Positions 22,607-26,339 of a stretch of DNA of 26,339 nucleotides are shown here, one piece after another. The notes under the pieces were generated by a model. The model was not told where the DNA came from. It searched no databases and saw only the letters and a list, made by a program, of their open reading frames with translations. The stretch is from NCBI GenBank assembly GCA_964512075.1, contig CAZEID010000021.1, positions 1 to 26,339 on the forward strand, in the 5' to 3' direction. The translations under genes were made by a program, and so were the position numbers. The number at the start of each line of letters is the position of its first letter. Positions within the stretch are counted from its first letter, which is position 1. This DNA is from CAZEID01 sp964512075 (GTDB lineage: Bacteria > Patescibacteriota > WWE3 > 9FT-COMBO-53-11).

Positions 22607-23471
22607 AATCTTTCGGAATGCTTTTTCGGGAGTCGTTCGTCACGCCGGTCTATCTTTGACCTCGGTTTTGGTAATTACACTCACTTTCGGAGCCACCTCC
22701 GCCCTGGCGCTTTTCGCTTTCGGAGCGGATAAGATCTTGGACTATTACGAGTCGCGGGCGCTGGTGACGGCGTTCTTTAAGGATGAAGTGACCGAGGAGC
22801 AGATTCTAGACTTGCGGGAGGAGCTCCTCCGGCGGCCGGGGGTAACTGAGGTGACTTACACCTCCAAGGAGGAGGCCTTCGCAATTTACTCCGAGCGGTT
22901 CAAAGATCGACCAGAGTTGCTAGAGGGGATTCCGACCAATATCTTGCCGGCGAGTTTGGATGTTCGGACTGAGAGCTTGGACGATCTGCCGGAGGTGGCG
23001 GAGTTTTTCGAAGGTAATGACTTAGTCGAAGAGGTTGCTTTCTACCAGGATGTGGTGGAACGATTCCGCAATTTGGTCAACGTGGCTCGAACCTCTCTGC
23101 TTGCTTTAGTGTTGCTTTTTGCGGCGATTTCGACGGTGGTAGTTCTGATTACCGTAGGATTAATTATTCATTCGATGGAGGAGGAGATCGAAATTATGGC
23201 ACTCTTGGGGGCGACCAAAACCTACATCCGCCTACCGTTCATTATCCAGGGAGCGACTTACGGGCTTCTGGCGGCAATAATCTCGGGAGGAATTCTTACT
23301 TTGGCGATTCCTTCGCTCTTTCCTTTCATCCGGAGCTTCTTTACGAATGTTCCTCTGCCGGATCCTTCGGTTGGCTTCCAACTCGGTTTGGTTGGGCTGG
23401 AAACGCTTATAGGGATTCTGATCGGCTCTCTCGGTAGCTGGTTGGCAGTCAGCCGCTACCTGAAGGTTTAG
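22596..23471 (+). CDS. ftsX: FtsX, cell-division ABC membrane subunit
   Basis: This 291-residue permease-like subunit has the FtsX topology: a first span at about 20-46, an extracellular domain of about 115 residues (47-160, with TYTSKEEAFAIYSERFKDRPEL typical), then three spans near 163-190, 215-240 and 262-286. The conserved IEIMALLGATKTYIRLPFIIQGATYG follows the second span. The start MLRRIFRNAF at 22596 was chosen over 22569 because AAAGGA lies 5 bases upstream and FtsX proteins usually begin so. The extracellular loop is expected to contact the coiled coil of the downstream hydrolase. Confidence 0.96.
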   Translation: MLRRIFRNAFSGVVRHAGLSLTSVLVITLTFGATSALALFAFGADKILDYYESRALVTAFFKDEVTEEQILDLREELLRRPGVTEVTYTSKEEAFAIYSERFKDRPELLEGIPTNILPASLDVRTESLDDLPEVAEFFEGNDLVEEVAFYQDVVERFRNLVNVARTSLLALVLLFAAISTVVVLITVGLIIHSMEEEIEIMALLGATKTYIRLPFIIQGATYGLLAAIISGGILTLAIPSLFPFIRSFFTNVPLPDPSVGFQLGLVGLETLIGILIGSLGSWLAVSRYLKV

Positions 23472-23472
23472 C

Positions 23473-23481
23473 TGTTAGAAT
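23473..23481 (+). promoter_or_regulatory. Extended -10 promoter for the EnvC/PcsB-like gene
   Basis: TGTTAGAAT matches the TGnTAnAAT form and ends 9 bases before the ATG at 23491. This gives the hydrolase its own, probably leaderless, transcript although ftsX ends only 19 bases upstream. Confidence 0.45.
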
Positions 23482-23490
23482 TGGGATAGA

Positions 23491-24651
23491 ATGCTGCCCA
23501 TGCTTTTTAAGATTCTGAGGTTTCTTCTTCGAGCTTCTCTTCTTTCGGTTCTTTTTCTGCACTTTCTAACTGTTACCATTCCGACTGAAGCTGGTTGCGG
23601 CGATATTATCCGCTGCAATCAGGAGATTGAGCGGGTCAAGAAAGAGATTGCCCGCTTGCAGGGAGAGGAAAACTCTCTCAAAAACCAGATCGCCTATCTT
23701 GATAACCAGATCTATTTAGCCCAGTTGGAGATCGAAGCCAGGCAGCAGGAGATCAATGTTCTTTCCGGCGACATTAATGATCTTTCAGTTCGGTTGGAAC
23801 GGATTGGCTCTTTCCTCCAATACCAGGAAGAGGTCTTTGTCGCTCGCGCTCGATTGGCCTATGCTTCTGATCAACTTTCCCCGTTTGATATTGTGATCGG
23901 AGCCGATAGCTTGGACGATGCCTTGCGAAGGATTAAATACCTTAGGGTTTTGGAGGATCAGGATGTTCAGGTGCTCAACGAGTTGCAGAGTACTCGAACC
24001 TCTTTCAACGAACAGAAAACGGTTTTGGAAAACAAAAAGGCCGGTGTGGAGCGTCTCAAGAAAGAAGTCGAGGCTTGGAGAACGAGTTTAGTTTATCAAC
24101 AAACCTCAAAAAAGGAGCTGCTCGAGATTACCCAGAATCAGGAGGCCAACTACCAGAAGTACTTGAAGCAGCTTGAAGCGGAGCGCCAGTCCATTTTGGC
24201 CGCTTTGCGGCGGGGAGGAAAGAAGCTTGGGTCGGTGTCGCGAGGGGAGCGGATCTGGCCCCAGGGAAATACGGGTTGTACTTCTTGGCCAGGCGGTTAC
24301 CATATCCATTACGAAGTCCGTAACGCCTCCACTGATCTTGTTCTAAATCCGTGTAATTTTGTTGGTTGCAATGGGTTGGGGCGGCCAGTAACTAGCAGAA
24401 CGTACTACACCCCCGGGGGGCCCAGCAATATTCTGACCCAAGGTTACGGGGGAGGTCACTGGGCATTGGATATAGTTTCCGGTGATGGTTGGGTTTACGC
24501 TTCTGAGGGGGGAACGGCCTATCTTGTGGAAGATACTTCTTGGGGAAGTTGGTGTTGGACTGGCAAACCGTACAATGGTCCTGCCTACGGTATTTACGTC
24601 GTCCATCCGGATGGAAGAAAGACTGTCTATTGGCACGTTCAGAAGCCTTGA
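23491..24651 (+). CDS. EnvC/PcsB-like secreted coiled-coil protein with circularly permuted M23 peptidase domain
   Basis: The 386-residue protein starts with an export signal (about 1-34), followed by a long coiled coil (about 40-240) like that of FtsEX-controlled EnvC, PcsB and CwlO. The M23 motifs then appear in unusual order. SRGERIWPQGNTGCTS (250-265) with HIH (271-273) and YEVRN, normally the C-terminal end, come first. ILTQGYGGGHWALDI with H323-x3-D327, normally the N-terminal start, comes next. YGIYVVHPDG and YWH (H382) close the protein four residues before the stop. All zinc and catalytic motifs are therefore present. It probably cuts peptidoglycan during division under FtsEX control. 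The TGA stop lies inside the -35 box of the next promoter. Confidence 0.85.
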   Translation: MLPMLFKILRFLLRASLLSVLFLHFLTVTIPTEAGCGDIIRCNQEIERVKKEIARLQGEENSLKNQIAYLDNQIYLAQLEIEARQQEINVLSGDINDLSVRLERIGSFLQYQEEVFVARARLAYASDQLSPFDIVIGADSLDDALRRIKYLRVLEDQDVQVLNELQSTRTSFNEQKTVLENKKAGVERLKKEVEAWRTSLVYQQTSKKELLEITQNQEANYQKYLKQLEAERQSILAALRRGGKKLGSVSRGERIWPQGNTGCTSWPGGYHIHYEVRNASTDLVLNPCNFVGCNGLGRPVTSRTYYTPGGPSNILTQGYGGGHWALDIVSGDGWVYASEGGTAYLVEDTSWGSWCWTGKPYNGPAYGIYVVHPDGRKTVYWHVQKP

Positions 24652-24676
24652 CATAATTTCCATTTTTGGTTAATAT
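24648..24676 (+). promoter_or_regulatory. Strong sigma70-type promoter for candidate RNA 1
   Basis: A perfect -35 TTGACA (24648-24653) and -10 TAATAT (24671-24676) are separated by 17 bases. Transcription should begin near 24683. The -35 overlaps the TGA stop of the M23 gene. Confidence 0.75.
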
Positions 24677-24682
24677 CTTTCC

Positions 24683-24889
24683 ACCTGCGTCGACTTATTG
24701 TCCGCCTCGGAGTTAAGGTTGGGGCGCGTCCGATCGGGAACCCCTGGCTTCGGAGCGGCTTTTCCGCAGGGTGCTTGTCCACAAGCAGTTGAGCGTGTTC
24801 GTCCCGCAGCTTGCCGCGCTCCCAGGTTGCGGGTCCCGCTCCCTCCCAGGCAGATGTGAGCTACCCAGCTGACGTCTGCCTTTCTTTTT
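24683..24889 (+). ncRNA. Candidate structured RNA 1 (about 207 nt), unassigned
   Basis: GC-rich non-coding DNA lies between a near-consensus promoter and a strong intrinsic terminator. Folding by eye gives: a closing stem CCTGCG (24684-24689)/CGCAGG (24765-24770) over an inner hairpin with CCGC/GCGG and GGGG/CCCC pairing; hairpin GCTTG-TCCA-CAAGC (24773-24786); stem CCCGCA (24803-24808)/TGCGGG (24828-24833); terminator 24848-24889. I looked for tmRNA (tRNA-like ends), RNase P (GAGGAAAGTCC), SRP (GGAA/AGCAGC loop) and 6S hallmarks and found none. A divergent 6S RNA remains possible since that family is defined by shape. No start-to-stop frame of note is read. Confidence 0.6.
24848..24889 (+). 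terminator. Intrinsic terminator of RNA 1
   Basis: Arms AGGCAGATGTGAGCT (24848-24862) and AGCTGACGTCTGCCT (24867-24881) pair over 15 positions with one G-G mismatch and one G-U, around loop ACCC, followed by TTTCTTTTT (24881-24889). Confidence 0.85.
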
Positions 24890-24895
24890 GAGTTC

Positions 24896-24922
24896 TTGAC
24901 TTTTTTCGGGTTAATTTATAAT
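24896..24922 (+). promoter_or_regulatory. Promoter for candidate RNA 2
   Basis: TTGACT (24896-24901) and a perfect TATAAT (24917-24922) with a short 15-base spacer. It starts just after the RNA 1 terminator. Transcription should begin near 24929. Confidence 0.65.
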
Positions 24923-24928
24923 GTGAAT

Positions 24929-25196
24929 CACTGCTCTGCCTTGCTGCCGGCCTTTTGTGGTCCGCGGCATGGGGGCGCATGCCGGGCGCTTGCGGCTGCG
25001 GGGCTTCTTGTGGGGTACCCACGTCGGCCGCGTGTAAGGAGTTGCCCGCCGCCGGAACCGCCGGATTTGCGCGCTCGGGCAGTCACTTTCGCCGTCTGCC
25101 GATCATTAAAAGGTCCGAGGCCTGCTAGGTGCCCCCAGGCTGAGGACGAAATCATTGCTCGTGAAGACCCTACCCCTTCACGAGCTTTTTATTTTT
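24929..25196 (+). ncRNA. Candidate structured RNA 2 (about 268 nt), unassigned
   Basis: This second GC-rich non-coding transcript has its own promoter and terminator. Stems seen: CGGCAT (24965-24970)/ATGCCG (24979-24984); GCGGC (24992-24996)/GCCGC (25027-25031) enclosing GTGGG-GTA-CCCAC (25010-25022); TGCCCG (25043-25048)/CGGGCA (25076-25081). A 12-position helix, 25113-25124 with 25136-25147, contains a tandem G-A/A-G pair, a hallmark of folded RNA. The terminator is 25157-25196. No tmRNA, RNase P or SRP core motif is recognised. A 107-codon frame overlaps it (24896-25219) but begins in the -35 box and has biased, low-complexity composition, so it is treated as non-coding. Confidence 0.6.
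25157..25196 (+). terminator. Intrinsic terminator of RNA 2
   Basis: A perfect 10-bp stem GCTCGTGAAG (25157-25166)/CTTCACGAGC (25176-25185) is followed by TTTTTATTTTT (25186-25196). Confidence 0.88.
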
Positions 25197-25232
25197 ACGC
25201 ATTTACTATTTGGGAGTGAGATTGCAAGCAAC

Positions 25233-25268
25233 TTGACAGAGTGGTCTGTAATAGTATACTAGTATACT
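25233..25268 (+). promoter_or_regulatory. Promoter of the YerC/TrpR-family gene with 16-bp palindromic operator
   Basis: A perfect -35 TTGACA (25233-25238) and -10 TATACT (25255-25260) are 16 bases apart; a second TATACT is at 25263-25268. Both -10 boxes lie within the perfect palindrome AGTATACTAGTATACT (25253-25268), whose centre is ACTAGT. The E. coli TrpR operator also contains CTAG-centred half-sites, so this is a reasonable binding site for the encoded regulator. Binding would cover the -10 and repress. The start codon follows 3 bases after the palindrome, so the mRNA has almost no leader. Confidence 0.75.
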
Positions 25269-25271
25269 GTA

Positions 25272-25706
25272 ATGCCTAGGGTTTCGTCCCGCCATTTGGA
25301 CAAAAACATTGAGCGGGAAATCTTATCCAATCTGGATTGGCTTTTCTCCCAACTCAAGTCGCAAGAGGACGCCCATTCTTTTCTTCAATTCATCTTAACC
25401 CGCGAGGAGCGGCTAATGTTGGCCAAACGGGTGGCGGCTCTCTTTTTGATCCACCAGGGCTACCATTATTCTGATGTGGCGGAAGCTCTCAAGCTGACGG
25501 CGGCGACTATCTCTAAATTGCGAGCGATGGCAGACATTGGGGTGGGGGAGGTCGCGGTGATTATGCAGAAGTTAGACCAGCACGAGAAAAGCAAGCGCGC
25601 CGGCGAAAAGATTGAAAAAACTCTCGAAACCTTGGGGCTGATGCTCTCGGCGAAAAGGAGTATGCGTGCCCGGGCTGAATTGACCCGCCGGGCTTTTTCA
25701 AAGTAA
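25272..25706 (+). CDS. YerC/YecD (TrpR-superfamily) transcriptional regulator
   Basis: The 144-residue protein has the TrpR-fold helix-turn-helix of the YerC/YecD family: FLQFILTREERLMLAKRVAALFLIHQGYHYSDVAEALKLTAATISKLRAM at about residues 38-90. The recognition helix is LTAATISKL. A lysine-rich C-terminal helix follows (about 100-144), longer than in Bacillus YerC. Tryptophan binding is not implied; the ligand is unknown. A 16-bp palindrome overlaps its own -10 and an identical copy precedes the next gene, consistent with autoregulation and a small regulon. The last codons overlap an intrinsic terminator. Confidence 0.88.
   Translation: MPRVSSRHLDKNIEREILSNLDWLFSQLKSQEDAHSFLQFILTREERLMLAKRVAALFLIHQGYHYSDVAEALKLTAATISKLRAMADIGVGEVAVIMQKLDQHEKSKRAGEKIEKTLETLGLMLSAKRSMRARAELTRRAFSK
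25668..25698 (+). terminator. Intrinsic terminator inside the 3' end of the YerC/TrpR-family gene
   Basis: GCCCGG (25668-25673) pairs with CCGGGC (25688-25693), followed by TTTTT (25694-25698), ending 8 bases before the last base of the stop codon (25706). The loop is 14 bases. Termination here would produce mRNA lacking the stop codon, so efficient use seems odd. Confidence 0.5.
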
Positions 25707-25806
25707 TTTTCTCAAAATTTCACTCCGAGTTTTAACCGCTGTTTCACTCTTGCGACCTTACCCTTCTTGAAATTGTAAATCAAAAATAAACTTTTACCTT
25801 CTTAAC

Positions 25807-25822
25807 AGTATACTAGTATACT
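25807..25822 (+). promoter_or_regulatory. Second copy of the 16-bp palindromic operator
   Basis: AGTATACTAGTATACT is identical to 25253-25268 and again carries two TATACT boxes; a possible -35 TTTACC (25793-25798) lies 18 bases before the second. It precedes the partial anchored-protein gene by 44 bases. Confidence 0.7.
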
Positions 25823-25866
25823 AGAATAAAGTTAGTTTTGATAAATTTAAGATAGGGTATTGACAA

Positions 25867-26339
25867 ATGAAAAACCTGCCTTTAAAGTTTAGGGCAATTG
25901 TGTCACGGCACGGACTGGCTCCGATCGTCGTCATTGTTGCTCTTACTTTCGTAGCCATTTTTGGTGGAACTGCTCTCATCGCTTGGAGAACTTCGCTCCT
26001 CGATCCTTATCTTCCGCAGACCGTTAAAAGGTTTTTAGGCAAACGGGCTTCCGATATTTCAACTTCGCCTTCCGCTTCAGACGCAGCTGATTCTGGCTCA
26101 CAATTCTCCGAGCAACAAATCGAGGATTTAACTAAGGACTGGAAAACTTACATCAATACTGAGATTGGTTTTTCGTTTAAGTACCCTGCAGCCTGGAAAA
26201 GTAAGCCTACTTCCTCGGAAGAAGGAAACGAGATTGCGTTGCTTGATTTTGACGGCGGGCAATCGTACCTGAATTTCTATAACAGCGGTGGTGCGTTCGG
26301 AATTGAGCCCGGCTACAAAGTTTCGGAGGGCGACAAAGC
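25867..26339 (+). CDS. Membrane-anchored PsbP-like protein (partial, runs off window)
   Basis: The ATG at 25867 opens a frame that is still open at the window edge (157 full codons). The predicted protein has a short basic N-terminus, one membrane span (about residues 18-39, APIVVIVALTFVAIFGGTALI), a Ser/Ala-rich linker (about 61-80) and then a segment TYINTEIGFSFKYPAAWK. That last motif, a short YxxxxxGFSFxYPxxW stretch, is typical of PsbP-like or similar secreted domains in several bacteria. Function is unknown. The upstream operator suggests control by the YerC/TrpR-family protein. No ribosome site is clear. Confidence 0.7.
   Translation, partial: MKNLPLKFRAIVSRHGLAPIVVIVALTFVAIFGGTALIAWRTSLLDPYLPQTVKRFLGKRASDISTSPSASDAADSGSQFSEQQIEDLTKDWKTYINTEIGFSFKYPAAWKSKPTSSEEGNEIALLDFDGGQSYLNFYNSGGAFGIEPGYKVSEGDK

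Noticed and set aside
25140..25153. Hammerhead-like CTGAGGA followed by GAAA in RNA 2
   Set aside because: There is no stem II between the two core motifs and no stem III cleavage site; the bases are better explained by the 12-position helix with tandem G-A pairs.
24683..25196. tmRNA, RNase P RNA or SRP RNA assignment for the two RNAs
   Set aside because: I found no tRNA-like ends or tag frame, no GAGGAAAGTCC/ACAGAA core and no GGAA with AGCAGC loop. A divergent 6S RNA cannot be excluded.
24896..25219. 107-codon frame across RNA 2
   Set aside because: It starts inside the -35 box, crosses the terminator and has an Ala/Arg/Pro-rich composition typical of GC-rich noncoding DNA.

Overview
The window looks like part of a small, streamlined bacterial chromosome, most likely from the Candidate Phyla Radiation (Patescibacteria). 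This is inferred from gene content: a membrane-anchored double-AAA+ Clp-like ATPase, a YerC/TrpR-family regulator, an EnvC/PcsB-like coiled-coil M23 protein, several anchored orphan proteins, and tight packing with many 4-base ATGA overlaps. TGA serves as a stop in several genes and a full-length RF2 is present, so the standard bacterial code applies. This argues against the UGA-recoded Gracilibacteria and Absconditabacteria lineages.

Layout. 1-345: structured intergenic DNA and tRNA-Gln(CUG) on the minus strand. 427-6390: a complete SUF iron-sulfur assembly operon (Rrf2 regulator, DUF59/SufT-like, SufC, SufB, a miniature SufD, a Rieske ferredoxin, SufS, SufU, peroxiredoxin), preceded by an IscR-type palindrome inside its promoter. 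6394-7400: a membrane protein on the minus strand, tRNA-Glu(CUC), a 42-residue membrane peptide and a hairpin-containing greA leader. 7402-12562: greA, then a nearly gapless series lysS, serS, a spermidine-synthase-like protein, a PAP2 phosphatase and uppP. 12583-13846: a YkuK/DUF458 protein and a membrane-anchored orphan, both on the minus strand. 13950-21378: secA, a DUF3307 protein, nfo, the Clp-like ATPase and prfB. 21480-24651: a small anchored protein, ftsE, ftsX and an EnvC/PcsB-like M23 hydrolase, which form a divisome or cell-wall hydrolysis module. 24652-25271: no protein genes, but two adjacent candidate structured RNAs, each with its own sigma70-type promoter and intrinsic terminator. 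25272-end: a YerC/TrpR-family repressor and the start of a membrane-anchored PsbP-like protein, both preceded by the same 16-bp perfect palindrome.

Most unusual points. (1) The M23 domain of the FtsEX-linked hydrolase has its catalytic motifs in circularly permuted order, with all motifs kept. (2) The membrane-bound Clp-like ATPase lacks both pore-loop tyrosines, the first-ring arginine fingers and a recognisable ClpP-docking tripeptide. (3) Two candidate structured RNAs cannot be assigned to tmRNA, RNase P, SRP or 6S by eye. (4) A YerC/TrpR-type operator occurs in two identical copies. (5) SufD is reduced to about 176 residues. (6) Many genes start 6-11 bases downstream of a strong or extended -10 box, suggesting frequent leaderless transcription.

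All family calls come from reading motifs by eye. No database search was run.
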